Below, piece by piece: positions 7,051 through 15,303 of a stretch of DNA of 41,731 nt. The position numbers and the translations under genes were made by a program. The notes beneath the pieces were generated by a model. That model saw nothing but the letters and a program-made list of their open reading frames with translations. It was not told the DNA's origin and searched no databases. The stretch is from a virus. The stretch lies in the IMG/VR virus record IMGVR_UViG_3300043499_000165, positions 1 through 41,731 of that record; one strand, 5' to 3'. The number at the start of each line of letters is the position of its first letter. Position 1 is the stretch's first letter.

Positions 7051-7905
7051 CTAGTCGGACGACGTCCGCGCCAGCGGGCGCCAGCGTGTCGTCGTCTCGT
7101 GGATCCGCTCGGCTTCGCGGCGAACCATCTCGTCGCTCAGTCGAGCGTACTGCTGCGTCGTGGTCACCGACTGGTGACCGAGAACCTGCTGCAGCGCCGG
7201 CAAACTACCTCCGCTCTCGATCCATCTGCAAGCGAAAGTGTGCCGGAGCTGGTGAACGTGGAACCGTCCGACACCACTCCGGCGCCGGACCAGCTTGTTG
7301 AACGAGCCGTTCGCGCACTCGACGTACGGCACCAGCGGACGGTCACCGCGCAGGGCGATCTCCGCCTCGATGCTGGGATTCAGGGGCACCCGTCGAACCC
7401 TCGTCGACTTCGTCCGGTGGACGACGATCATGCCGTGGGAGACGTCGGCGCTCCGGGCCCGGACCAGCTCGCCCCACCGGAGGCCAGTGGCCAGGGCGAG
7501 GCGGACGATGAAGGCGTGGGGCTCCCCGATCGAGAGCACCGCCTCGAGCTCGCGGTCGTTCAGCCGGTCCGGCGGGCTCTCCTGAATCCGGGGCATGACC
7601 CTCCGCGGGAACGGGGACCGGCAAATCATGCCGCCCTCCACCGCCCAGTTCACCAGGCTCCGCGCGTCGGCCAGCAGGTGGCGGACGGTGCGCGGCGCCA
7701 GTTCGCGCGCTTCCAACGAGAGCCGGTAAGCGCGCAGGTCGTCGGGGCACAGGCAGGACAGCTCGATGGTCCCGAGGGAGGGGACCAGGTAGTCACGAAC
7801 GCGCTGAGCGGCCATGCTCATGTTCTTCGGGCTCCGTGCCGTTGCTACGTACAACGCCAGCCAGCGTTCAGCTACCGTTGCGACCGTCACACTGGGTACG
7901 GGCAA
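7051..7905 (-). CDS. int: Tyrosine recombinase (phage integrase)
   Basis: 284 aa. The catalytic set of tyrosine recombinases is visible: R143 (ATGLRWGEL), K166 (HRTKSTRVRR), H218-x-x-R221 (HQLRHTFA), H244 (LGHQS) and nucleophile Y253 (TQQYARL). The N-terminal 100 residues form a SAM-like core-binding domain. The start is taken as TTG 7905, because no ATG lies upstream in frame; GTG 7890 is an alternative. It presumably catalyses integration at the adjacent tRNA-Met attP and excision from the host chromosome. Confidence 0.93.
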   Translation of the reverse strand: MPVPSVTVATVAERWLALYVATARSPKNMSMAAQRVRDYLVPSLGTIELSCLCPDDLRAYRLSLEARELAPRTVRHLLADARSLVNWAVEGGMICRSPFPRRVMPRIQESPPDRLNDRELEAVLSIGEPHAFIVRLALATGLRWGELVRARSADVSHGMIVVHRTKSTRVRRVPLNPSIEAEIALRGDRPLVPYVECANGSFNKLVRRRSGVGRFHVHQLRHTFACRWIESGGSLPALQQVLGHQSVTTTQQYARLSDEMVRREAERIHETTTRWRPLARTSSD

Positions 7906-8038
7906 GCGGCTCCAGAATGGCCTCCTGCCTTTTACCCGGGGGCGGGTCCCTGAACGCCGGGGGGAAGCGAGCTAGACGCAACGCTAGCTTCGTGGGCGCA
8001 CGATCGTCAATAGATTTTTGTATAACGGCGGCGTAGGC

Positions 8039-8272
8039 TTATTTGCGGAGGGTCGCGCGGAGTGCACGCTCGACGTCGGCAACGGTGCAGCCGAGCGCCT
8101 TGGCGTAGACCTCGAGGAAGCGGTCGTCGGGGGTCGCGATCCGTCCGTGCTCGAAGGCGCTGATCGTGGTCCGATGCCGCGGGTGGCGCTTCTTCGCAAA
8201 GAAGGCGGCGACGTCGTCGAGGGTCAGCGAACCGGGCGCGCCCTTACGTAGTTTGGTTAGCGGGGTGGGCAC
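8039..8272 (-). CDS. XRE/Cro-CI-type repressor-like protein, 77 aa
   Basis: Helix-turn-helix protein of the lambda repressor fold (LTLDDVAAFFAKKRHPRHRTTISAFEHGRIATP), followed by a dimer-like helical tail. GTG 8272 was chosen because it follows the divergent intergenic region. It has no clear ribosome site, so the message may be leaderless as for lambda cI from PRM. It sits between integrase and a divergent plus-strand gene pair, the position of a lysogeny regulator. It lacks a RecA-cleavable C-terminal domain, so induction must work differently if this is the main repressor. Confidence 0.7.
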   Translation of the reverse strand: MPTPLTKLRKGAPGSLTLDDVAAFFAKKRHPRHRTTISAFEHGRIATPDDRFLEVYAKALGCTVADVERALRATLRK

Positions 8273-8338
8273 GGCGCAGATGTAGCACCAGTTGTTAAGT
8301 CGCGCAAATAGGAAACGTTCTGCGAGGAGGAGAGAGTC
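8273..8338. promoter_or_regulatory. Divergent regulatory region between repressor and lipoprotein
   Basis: This 66-base spacer is AT-richer than its surroundings. Reading minus, TTGCGC and TACATC are 17 bases apart and would place the transcript start at about the GTG of the repressor. Both boxes are weak matches. Reading plus, a long purine ribosome site (GAGGAGGAGAGAG) precedes ATG 8339. Confidence 0.4.
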
Positions 8339-8830
8339 ATGAGGGCCGTAGGGATGTCCTTGATCGTGTTGCTGTTGGCCGGCTGTGCGGCCACTGGCGT
8401 GAAGCATCAACGCCTGCAGTCGTTCGATGAATCGGAGTACGCGCCCTATTCACAGAAGGGGACCGCGGTCATCGAGGGGCAGGCCTTCATGCGGACTGCC
8501 GGCGGCGATGTGAAGTACGCAGCAGGGTCCATCGTCGCAATGAACCCAGTGACGACCTACTCCCGCGAGTGGTGGGACACGGCAGTCGTTAAAGGCCAGA
8601 ACATGGCCGAGGCAGATTCGCGCGCGAATGACTATCACTGGTCGACGACCGCAGACGGCGAAGGGCGATTCAGCTTCGAGAACCTTCCGGCCGGTGAGTA
8701 CTACATTGCGTGCGGCGTCTCGTGGAAGGTATCGAGTTACCGCACGAGTGGCGGAGCAATAGGCGCTCAGGTCAAGGTCAGCGACGGCGAGCACGTCCGC
8801 GTGATCCTGCAACCGGTCAGGACGTTCTGA
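8339..8830 (+). CDS. Secreted lipoprotein with a carboxypeptidase-regulatory-like fold
   Basis: 163 aa on the plus strand with a very strong ribosome site. The lipoprotein signal MRAVGMSLIVLLLAGCAATG gives a lipobox LLAGC and mature Cys near residue 16. The C-terminal DGEGRFSFENLPAGEYYIAC matches the pattern of CarboxypepD_reg-like/transthyretin-like beta domains in cell-surface proteins. It would be anchored in the outer or inner membrane. Its position beside the repressor, in the opposite direction to phage late genes, suggests expression from the prophage (lysogenic conversion or superinfection exclusion). Confidence 0.75.
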   Translation: MRAVGMSLIVLLLAGCAATGVKHQRLQSFDESEYAPYSQKGTAVIEGQAFMRTAGGDVKYAAGSIVAMNPVTTYSREWWDTAVVKGQNMAEADSRANDYHWSTTADGEGRFSFENLPAGEYYIACGVSWKVSSYRTSGGAIGAQVKVSDGEHVRVILQPVRTF

Positions 8831-9159
8831 TGAACCTGCGAGAGGGAAGCCACGTCTGCCTGAGTTGTGGTTCAACGGTGTTCCCCGTCCAGAAGGACCG
8901 CGGCGGCGGTGCAGGTTGTCTCATCGAGATCATTCTGTGGTTCTTCTTCATCATCCCCGGACTCATCTACTCGATCTGGCGTCGGGCGGATAAGTTGACG
9001 CTTTGCCCCGTCTGCAGCTCCACCCAACTGGTTCCCGCCTCGTCCTCGATGGGCCAGCAGCTCAGGAGTACCCTGAACTGCAGGAAGTGCGGGGCCCGTA
9101 TAGAGCCTGGCGTGAAGTTCTGTCCGCAGTGCGGCGAGCCAGCTAGCGCTCCGTCCTGA
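8830..9159 (+). CDS. Zinc-ribbon membrane protein, 109 aa
   Basis: ATG 8830 overlaps the lipoprotein stop (TGATG), so the two are co-translated. Order: zinc finger CLSCG near residue 10, membrane span CLIEIILWFFFIIPGLIYSI (about 31-50), LCPVC pair near 60, and C-terminal zinc ribbon CRKCGARI...CPQCGEP. It is similar in style to bacterial zinc-ribbon membrane proteins of unknown role. Its 3' end overlaps the convergent minus-strand HTH gene by 17 bases. A surface-modifying or exclusion role with the lipoprotein is inferred from pairing only. Confidence 0.7.
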   Translation: MNLREGSHVCLSCGSTVFPVQKDRGGGAGCLIEIILWFFFIIPGLIYSIWRRADKLTLCPVCSSTQLVPASSSMGQQLRSTLNCRKCGARIEPGVKFCPQCGEPASAPS

Positions 9160-9409
9160 CCTCGAGCGCGTGCCCTAAGATCTGATTGACGTGCGTCAGC
9201 TGCGCCTCTGACCCGAACCGCTCACGCACCAAGTCCACGATCACCAAGGCGCGGCGCAGCGGAGGAGTGCGGTCGCCGCGGATCCAGTTGTAGACCGCCT
9301 TGGGAGTAACCGGCTCGCCGCGCGCTCGGAGATCTCGGCAAATCGGGATGACTCCGTACCGTCGCATGTCGGACGCGAACGGAGTGATCCATCTGCGGGG
9401 GACGCGCAT
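9143..9409 (-). CDS. Small helix-turn-helix DNA-binding protein, 88 aa
   Basis: ATG 9409 is preceded by GGAGAAAG. A likely HTH lies at GEPVTPKAVYNWIRGDRTPP, followed by a helical tail. It looks like a Cro- or excisionase-sized regulator placed between the lysis genes and the lysogeny region. It is convergent with the zinc-ribbon membrane gene. Confidence 0.55.
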   Translation of the reverse strand: MRVPRRWITPFASDMRRYGVIPICRDLRARGEPVTPKAVYNWIRGDRTPPLRRALVIVDLVRERFGSEAQLTHVNQILGHALEVRTER

Positions 9410-9488
9410 CCCTGAGCTTTCTCCAAAGTCCCGGGCGTAGCGGCGGGGCGCCGCTGTGCTCGGATGGATAGCACGCCGGTCTAGGCTG

Positions 9489-9854
9489 TCAACGTCGCCG
9501 GCGCTGTCCTCTCATGAGGCTGTCGATCCGGGCCTCGAGCCGCCAGCGCTCGCGGTCGGCCGAACGCCGCATCGCGTCGACCTGGGACCGCGAGTAGGCA
9601 CGCTGGGCGAGGATGTCGTCCTGGGTGTCGGCGATCTCGCCCTGCCCGCGGCTCAGGTTGTTGATCCGCGTGATGATCACCGAGTCGGCAAACTGGCGCG
9701 CCACGCGTTCCTCGGTAATCGCCCTCGTGATCGGCTCGGCAATGAACCACTTGTTGATCATCCCGAGCATCGACGCGACCGCGATGAACGTCCCGGCGTA
9801 GATGCCGAGCTTCTTCGCCAGCAGATAGGAGCCGTTCCCCTCGCCCACCGCCAC
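9489..9854 (-). CDS. Membrane-anchored coiled-coil protein, spanin-like (Rz-like)
   Basis: 121 aa with an N-terminal membrane span (LGIYAGTFIAVASMLGMINKW) and a long charged helix rich in Arg/Glu, ending in basic residues. This is the layout of an inner-membrane spanin or of a lysis accessory protein. It lies seven bases after the holin-like gene and downstream of the endolysin, completing a lysis cassette. GTG 9854 is used; GTG 9848 is possible. No separate Rz1-type lipoprotein was found embedded here. Confidence 0.5.
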   Translation of the reverse strand: MAVGEGNGSYLLAKKLGIYAGTFIAVASMLGMINKWFIAEPITRAITEERVARQFADSVIITRINNLSRGQGEIADTQDDILAQRAYSRSQVDAMRRSADRERWRLEARIDSLMRGQRRRR

Positions 9855-9860
9855 CCTCTT

Positions 9861-10568
9861 TCAGAACACGAACCAGGCAGCCAGCTCGCCGGAGTAGTCG
9901 CCACCGGAGTCAAAGTCCTTCGCCACGCGGAACCGCAGGGCGACGTGATTGGAGAGCGTGAATCCCGGTTGGAGTGCGAGGAACCCGATTGCCGGAGCGT
10001 CGGCGACAAAGTCGCGCCGGACCCCGCCACCAGCCGACATGGTCAGGCGATCCCTGAACGACGATGGCTTCGGCTCGTCGGCGTGCGTCGGCGCCGCGAC
10101 CCACAGACTGCCGCACAGGAGTAGCGCCGCGGCGACCTTCACCTTCACGGCAGAGGCCGGGTCCACCTGGCCCTTAGAGAGCGAGACGAACGCCGAGCGG
10201 ATCATCGACCAGAGCGCACCGCCAGCCAGACCGAGGGTCGCATCGCCCATCTTCCAGCCGATCAGCGCGCCGAGGATGGGGTTGATGATGAAGCCCCACT
10301 TCTCGAACCGCTTGCCAATGTGCTCGTTGAGCCACGGCGACGCCTCGCGCGACTTCTTCGCGATGAACTCCCAGGAGAAGATCAGGGTGACGATCGGGAA
10401 CCCGGCCAGCAGCTTGGAGAGGTAGGCGACCACAGCGCCGTCCATCCACGGAAACGACAACGTCAGCACTTCGATCAGCGCTCGCTGCGCCGCCGCCACC
10501 TGGGTGGTGTCGACCGCCGCGGCGGCCGCGGTCACCTGCGCGATAAACACCAGCAGCATGAGTTTCAT
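9861..10568 (-). CDS. Holin-like multi-span membrane protein with outer-membrane-like C-terminus
   Basis: 235 aa, started by ATG 10568 behind AGGAGG. The N-terminus looks like a signal/anchor (MKLMLLVFIAQVTAAAAA). Spans follow at FPIVTLIFSWEFIA and FIINPILGALIG. Near residue 140 there is a second signal-peptide-like stretch (KVAAALLLCGSLWVAAPTHA), then alternating strand-like sequence ending in ...AAWFVF, the terminal Phe typical of outer-membrane beta-barrel proteins. The first half fits a holin between endolysin and spanin-like genes. The second half is unusual and might be made from an internal GTG. Confidence 0.5.
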   Translation of the reverse strand: MKLMLLVFIAQVTAAAAAVDTTQVAAAQRALIEVLTLSFPWMDGAVVAYLSKLLAGFPIVTLIFSWEFIAKKSREASPWLNEHIGKRFEKWGFIINPILGALIGWKMGDATLGLAGGALWSMIRSAFVSLSKGQVDPASAVKVKVAAALLLCGSLWVAAPTHADEPKPSSFRDRLTMSAGGGVRRDFVADAPAIGFLALQPGFTLSNHVALRFRVAKDFDSGGDYSGELAAWFVF

Positions 10569-10611
10569 GTCTGACCTCCTGTCGTTGTGGGTGTACGTGG
10601 AAGCGGGGGCT

Positions 10612-11184
10612 TCATACCGCCCTCCGGAGGAAGCCACCGAGCCGGTTCATCCACCCGGCGGCGAACTTCGCCTGACTGGGTTTCTCGGTGATCAGGCGGC
10701 CGTAGAACTCCGCCCGCTCCGCGCAGACGTCGCAGTACAGCGCCGTCGGATCCCGACGTGCGACGGTGAAGAGGGTGATCGCACCAACGACTCCATCGTC
10801 AGCCACCTTGCACGCGCGCTGGAGCATGCGAGCGGCCGTGATGGGGTGGCTGTGGACGCCGGCGTCGATCACCAGGCTGCGGACCTTTGGATACGGGATC
10901 TCGTTGAACCGCGGGCGCCGGATGAACAGCTCGAGGTACAACTCGCGAGTCTGGTCCTCGGACAGCGCGCGAAGGCGATCCTTCAGGTCGGGGTAGGCAT
11001 TGAGCCACCACTGCCACAGGGGATCGGTGGGCTTGCCAGCTGGACGCTTCAGGCGCAGGTAGTCGGCGAGCGTAGGAATCGTGACCCCGCGGTGGGTGGG
11101 GCCGCCATGATCGTCAGGGTCATCCACCCAGCCACCCTCGACGCTGAAGAGGTGGTCGAGCTCCGCGCGCTCCCAGGCTTCCAC
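10612..11184 (-). CDS. Endolysin, GH108 family peptidoglycan hydrolase
   Basis: 190 aa. The N-terminal motif FSVEGGWVDDPDDHGGPTHR matches the GH108 lysozyme-like signature (EGGY-x-DP-x-D-x-GG-x-T-x-G), with Glu of VEGG as the likely catalytic acid. The C-terminal part (CAERAEFYGRLITEKPSQ...FAAGWMNRL) resembles the peptidoglycan-binding-3 region usual in this family. GTG 11184 lies two bases after the stop of the HTH gene. No signal peptide is seen, so release by a holin is expected. Confidence 0.88.
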   Translation of the reverse strand: MEAWERAELDHLFSVEGGWVDDPDDHGGPTHRGVTIPTLADYLRLKRPAGKPTDPLWQWWLNAYPDLKDRLRALSEDQTRELYLELFIRRPRFNEIPYPKVRSLVIDAGVHSHPITAARMLQRACKVADDGVVGAITLFTVARRDPTALYCDVCAERAEFYGRLITEKPSQAKFAAGWMNRLGGFLRRAV

Positions 11185-11186
11185 GG

Positions 11187-11468
11187 TCAGACCCCCAGTC
11201 CCGCGAGCTCGGTCCGCGTGGCGGTCGAGCCCGATCGCGGCACCCACGTCCGGCGGTGGTCCCAGTCGCGGAGGATCCGGTAGAGGGTCGTCGTATGGAT
11301 CCCCAGCTCGTCGGCCGCCCACTGCTGGTGGCCGTCGGTGTACTCGAGCACCAGCACGATGTGCCGCCTCACCGCGGAGGCCAGCGTCAGATCAGCGACA
11401 CCGCTCTCCCGGTGGAATCCCGGGGCCGGCGGAATGCGATCGAGCAGGTGGTCGAGGCGCTTGGCCAT
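11187..11468 (-). CDS. Fis-type helix-turn-helix protein, 93 aa
   Basis: ATG 11468 overlaps the upstream stop (TGATG). The second half carries a HTH_8/Fis-like motif (ADELGIHTTTLYRILRDW) as found at the C-terminus of Fis and NtrC-family activators. The first part is a short helix pair. Its position between tailspike and endolysin genes suggests a regulator of late or lysis genes, but no target site was identified. Confidence 0.65.
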   Translation of the reverse strand: MAKRLDHLLDRIPPAPGFHRESGVADLTLASAVRRHIVLVLEYTDGHQQWAADELGIHTTTLYRILRDWDHRRTWVPRSGSTATRTELAGLGV

Positions 11469-11689
11469 CAGACCCCCACCACCCTGGCGTCGCCGCCGAT
11501 CTCGAGCAGCATGACGCCCGACTCGCGCTCCACCTCGCAGCTCCCGCCGCACCGCGGGCAGCGCAGCGCGCTGACCTGGTCGAGCTGCTGCCAGGGGAGC
11601 TTCCACGACACGAGCGTCGAGCAGACCTCGCAGGTGGCGAGGGCTGCGACGTGGGTGACGCGCACGTGGACGGTGTGCTCGGAGGCCAT
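11468..11689 (-). CDS. Small zinc-ribbon protein, 73 aa
   Basis: ATG 11689 overlaps the tailspike stop. It has two Cys pairs, CEVC near residue 20 and CPRCGGSC near residue 44, arranged as one zinc ribbon with beta-strand-like flanks. It is coupled to the Fis-like gene downstream. Function unknown; it could act with the HTH protein. Confidence 0.55.
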   Translation of the reverse strand: MASEHTVHVRVTHVAALATCEVCSTLVSWKLPWQQLDQVSALRCPRCGGSCEVERESGVMLLEIGGDARVVGV

Positions 11690-13221
11690 CAGGAGTTCGT
11701 CACCCACCCGGTGCCGCCGATGTAGACGCGCACCCGGTTGTTGGTGGTGTCGTAGTACACCGTCCCGGCGAGCGCGGGGAGCTTCGACACGTCGCTCTCG
11801 TCCGACGCGGGATGCCGCGGCAACTGGAAGAGCTTGTAGTCGCCGTTGATCACGGCCGCGAGCGAGCCACCGCTCGCCGTGTCGATCGCAAGCGGGCGCG
11901 GGGCGCCGCTCGCTTGGTCCCAAATGACGTTATCGCGGAGGATGATCTCCGCGGCCCCCGTCTCGATCCGAACGTCATCGGTGTACGGGCTGTCGCTCGT
12001 GCGGTTCTCTTTGATCGTATTCCCCTGCACGAGTACGGACCGAATGGTCGTCGCCGTCGAGCGCAGGATTCGGTTCTTCAAGTTCGCCGCGAACGGGCGC
12101 GCGAACTTGTTGCGCACGATGTTCATTCCGACCAAGTGCTGGGCGCCCTGTATCTCGATGAACCACGCACCCGACGCCGTCGTGGAGTGGGACTCGAAAT
12201 AGCAGTCCTCAATGATGAACTGCCGGATGTGTTGCCCTCCGCTGCTCCAGATGACCATCGGCTTGTCGTCGTCGGTCTCGCCGGTGCAGCGGCGCATGAT
12301 GCAATCGACCGCGCCGTCGATTTGGTACAGCGAGTTGCCCGGAACCTCGGCCGGCACGTTGCACCCGTCGAGCAAGATCGTCGTGCAACCCGGCCCAACG
12401 TAAACGGCCCCACCCGCGAGGAACTCGTACGCGCGAGTTTCCACGACGCCCGACAGAATCCAGATGTTCGACCCCGGCGAGCCGGTGAAGTAGATCGCCC
12501 ACGACGGAGAACGAGCCACCGTACAGCGAATCACCCAGGAGTGCCGCGCCGGGTCCCCACCGTTTCCGAACTTCACGCCACAGCCGGTGCCCGAAGCGTT
12601 TTGCCCAACGATCCCGATGTCTTCGATCGTAGCCCACGACCCGGTAATCAGGACCGCGTTGAGACTGGTCGACTGGCCCGCCATGTCTAGGATTGTGATT
12701 TGCGTCCCGTCGCCAATGACCCGCACGTTGTTCGGGATCGTGATGCCGGTAAACGAGGGCGTCGACGAGGAGTTGTAGGTCCCCGCTGGCACTCGCACGA
12801 CACCACCGCCGAGCGCCGAGCACGCGTCGATCGCGAGCTGGATCGTCGAAAACTGGGTCGCAAGCACGATGACGGCGGCGGTCCACGAGGAGCCGTTGTA
12901 TTCGACCCTGCGCCCCTCATCATCGACGAACGCGGACCAGCCCTTTTCCGGCGCGTAGAACAACCAGGCTGCGGCATCCCCGTCGTAGGCCGCGACCTGG
13001 TTTGCCTTCCCGGACCACGCTCCAGTCGGCGAGGTGCCCACGATGTAGCGATGGCCATGGGACGGAGAGCCGGGTGGCGTGTTCAGGCCGCGATCCTTCA
13101 CGGCGAGGGTGAGCAGGTTGTCGTTCCGCTGAATGGTCACCGACAGGTCGGTCCCGTACCCGTCCTCCCCGGTGGAGTACCCGTACTTCATTCCGTGATG
13201 TGCGCCAGTCTTGGCAGGCAT
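11689..13221 (-). CDS. Tailspike: DUF2793-type N-terminus plus pectate-lyase-like beta-helix
   Basis: 510 aa behind GGAGGAAGG. Residues about 30-115 resemble DUF2793 (LTLAVKDRGLNTPPGSPSHG, then WLFYAPEKGWSAFVDDE), a usual tail-attachment part. Residues about 125-460 show repeated short strands with Asn/Gly turns, as in right-handed beta-helix (pectate-lyase-3) proteins, starting at STIQLAIDACSALGGGVVRV. It presumably binds or cleaves host surface glycan at the tail tip. The base composition looks lower in GC than adjacent tail genes, common for exchanged receptor-binding genes. Confidence 0.75.
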   Translation of the reverse strand: MPAKTGAHHGMKYGYSTGEDGYGTDLSVTIQRNDNLLTLAVKDRGLNTPPGSPSHGHRYIVGTSPTGAWSGKANQVAAYDGDAAAWLFYAPEKGWSAFVDDEGRRVEYNGSSWTAAVIVLATQFSTIQLAIDACSALGGGVVRVPAGTYNSSSTPSFTGITIPNNVRVIGDGTQITILDMAGQSTSLNAVLITGSWATIEDIGIVGQNASGTGCGVKFGNGGDPARHSWVIRCTVARSPSWAIYFTGSPGSNIWILSGVVETRAYEFLAGGAVYVGPGCTTILLDGCNVPAEVPGNSLYQIDGAVDCIMRRCTGETDDDKPMVIWSSGGQHIRQFIIEDCYFESHSTTASGAWFIEIQGAQHLVGMNIVRNKFARPFAANLKNRILRSTATTIRSVLVQGNTIKENRTSDSPYTDDVRIETGAAEIILRDNVIWDQASGAPRPLAIDTASGGSLAAVINGDYKLFQLPRHPASDESDVSKLPALAGTVYYDTTNNRVRVYIGGTGWVTNS

Positions 13222-13230
13222 CCCTTCCTC

Positions 13231-15303
13231 CTATGCGATCGCCGAATAGACGGCGCGGTCGAGGGCGTAGACGTCCTCGCTGGCGTCAATCGTGATGAGG
13301 TTGTTGCGGATCTCGCCGGGCTTGGGCTGGCCGGTCCGGCACACGAGTCCGCTGATTCCGAGTGGTGGCCAGTTGAGAACGAAGGCGCCGCCAGGGCGCA
13401 GACGCTGCGCGTACCGGGTGGCGACGATCTCGAGCTGGCCGAGCGGGAAACACAGGACGCGCAGGACGCGCCCGCCGACGAGTTCCGCTGCCGCGCGGTT
13501 GGTGAGCCCGTGGAACGCGACCTCCTCCACCTCGAGGCGGCCGGCCATCTGCACGTTGGCGAGATTCTGGATCTGCACCACGCGCGGCGTGTGACCCTCG
13601 ACGCGGTCGGTGTACTGGATCTTCACGACGTTCTTGGTCTCGTCCCACGTGGGGCGCGAGAGCTTGACCGAGATCACGTTGGTCTCGTCGAGGACCGGCA
13701 GGGTCGAGATCTCGTAGTCGGCGCGGATCAGCTTGAGCGTGAGCTGCGCGGTCTCCGGGTCCGAGTACAGGACGCCGTCGACGTGGCGCATGATGTCCTG
13801 GACCAGGTCGAGCCCGTCGGCCGACGCATCGATCACCACGCTCATCCCGAGGCCTTCGCCGTGGACCGTGTCGCCGGCGGCCCGGAAGCTGACCAGGTCG
13901 ATCATCGAGGCGGGGATCGCCAGGCCGAATCGATCGTCGGTCAGCACCTCGTAGAGGTGGCAGATCGGGTTCGCGTCATCCCCGAGCGCGCCGTCGACCT
14001 CGATCCGGTGGCGGTCGCCACCGAGGCCAAGGCCGTTCGGACAACGCTCGGCCATGAGGGAGAAGGTCTTCAGGTAGGGCGTGGTGCCCCAGTACGGCCG
14101 GCGCGCGACGACGTAGGACAGCCCGCGCCAGGCGGGCGCCGTGTTCCCGAACTGCGCGGTGAGGTAGGCGTCCGATTCCTGCGTGAGGGTCCCGTGGTAG
14201 ACATCGAACGTCCCCACGATCCCGCCCTCGTCGCGTTCGCCGCCGAACAGCGTGGGCGCGTTCACGACAACGGTCGTCGAGTCCGTTCCCGGCGTGAACG
14301 TCAGGAACGATTCGTCGGTGAACCGGGCGGAGTCGGCCATCTGCGACGCGGTCATGTCGGGCGCCCCCCCGTCCATCCCGAAGTAGGCGTGGCAGTTCGT
14401 AGCTCCGTCGGTCCACAGAACGCTGGTCGCAGCGACCAGGGAGAAGAAGAAGCGGTCGGGGTCCGTCTGGTACGGCGCGACCTCCGCCGCCCCGGCGGCC
14501 AGCAGCGACGCCCCCTCGTCGAACCCGAGCGTCCCGAAGAAGGTGCTCACCGCGTCGAACGTGACCGTCCTGCCGGGCGCCGCGGTGATCGACCAGAGCT
14601 TGTTCAGCGAGTCGTAGGCCAGGGTCACCGACGGCAAGTTCGGGATCGGGAACCCGTTCCTCGTCTGCCGCTCGAACTCCTGCTTGTAGCCGGCGGCGTC
14701 GTAGCGGCCGGGGGACAGCAGGACATCCCGCGTCTGCGGCGAGGGGCCGCCGCCAGCCACGGTGAACTTCACCCGGTCGTTGAGGCCCGCCACGACCTCG
14801 AACCCGTACAGCACGCGAGACTGGTCGTCCGCGGTCTGCGCATGGATCGCGTCGGTGATCGCCTTCGACGCGGCGCCACTGCTCGCGTAGGTCCCGGCCG
14901 GCAGATTCACGCTGCCCACGCTCAGCACCAGGACCTGCGCCGCGGGGAGGTCGCTCGAGGACGGAGCGAGGATCTTCTCGTCGAACCGGACGTCGAGAAC
15001 CCGGTCGATCGGCCCCAGGCACATCCCGTACGCGACCCCGAGGAAGTACTTGTGGCCGAAGGTGTACCCGTCCTCGACGACGGGCTCGGTCAGGTAGTTA
15101 CCAGACCACAGGACGTTCGGCCCCTCGATCAGTCCGGTCCCGGCCAGGTAGGGAATGACTCGGCCTTCCTCGGCGGTCGGGCTCTGGAACTCGCCCACGC
15201 TCGAGGGGCGCGAGGGGGAACGCTCGTGGAAGCGCGGCCGCGGCCGCAGGAGATACTGGACCGCGGTCGTGAAGATGAAGGCGACGAGGGCGAACCAGAA
15301 CAT
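13231..15303 (-). CDS. Tail tip / central fibre hub protein
   Basis: 690 aa, starting at ATG 15303 (TGATG overlap). The N-terminus has a hydrophobic span (FWFALVAFIFTTAVQYLL) and then RPRPRFHERSPSRPSS. The middle has VIPYLAGTGLIEGPNVLW and KYFLGVAYGMCLGPIDRVLD, a pattern seen in the tail-tip protein of the gpJ-like group following DUF2163/BR0599 genes. The C-terminal half has the ICHLYEVLTDDRFGLAIP block typical of tip/hub proteins. It probably forms the baseplate hub that carries the tailspike encoded next. Confidence 0.75.
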   Translation of the reverse strand: MFWFALVAFIFTTAVQYLLRPRPRFHERSPSRPSSVGEFQSPTAEEGRVIPYLAGTGLIEGPNVLWSGNYLTEPVVEDGYTFGHKYFLGVAYGMCLGPIDRVLDVRFDEKILAPSSSDLPAAQVLVLSVGSVNLPAGTYASSGAASKAITDAIHAQTADDQSRVLYGFEVVAGLNDRVKFTVAGGGPSPQTRDVLLSPGRYDAAGYKQEFERQTRNGFPIPNLPSVTLAYDSLNKLWSITAAPGRTVTFDAVSTFFGTLGFDEGASLLAAGAAEVAPYQTDPDRFFFSLVAATSVLWTDGATNCHAYFGMDGGAPDMTASQMADSARFTDESFLTFTPGTDSTTVVVNAPTLFGGERDEGGIVGTFDVYHGTLTQESDAYLTAQFGNTAPAWRGLSYVVARRPYWGTTPYLKTFSLMAERCPNGLGLGGDRHRIEVDGALGDDANPICHLYEVLTDDRFGLAIPASMIDLVSFRAAGDTVHGEGLGMSVVIDASADGLDLVQDIMRHVDGVLYSDPETAQLTLKLIRADYEISTLPVLDETNVISVKLSRPTWDETKNVVKIQYTDRVEGHTPRVVQIQNLANVQMAGRLEVEEVAFHGLTNRAAAELVGGRVLRVLCFPLGQLEIVATRYAQRLRPGGAFVLNWPPLGISGLVCRTGQPKPGEIRNNLITIDASEDVYALDRAVYSAIA

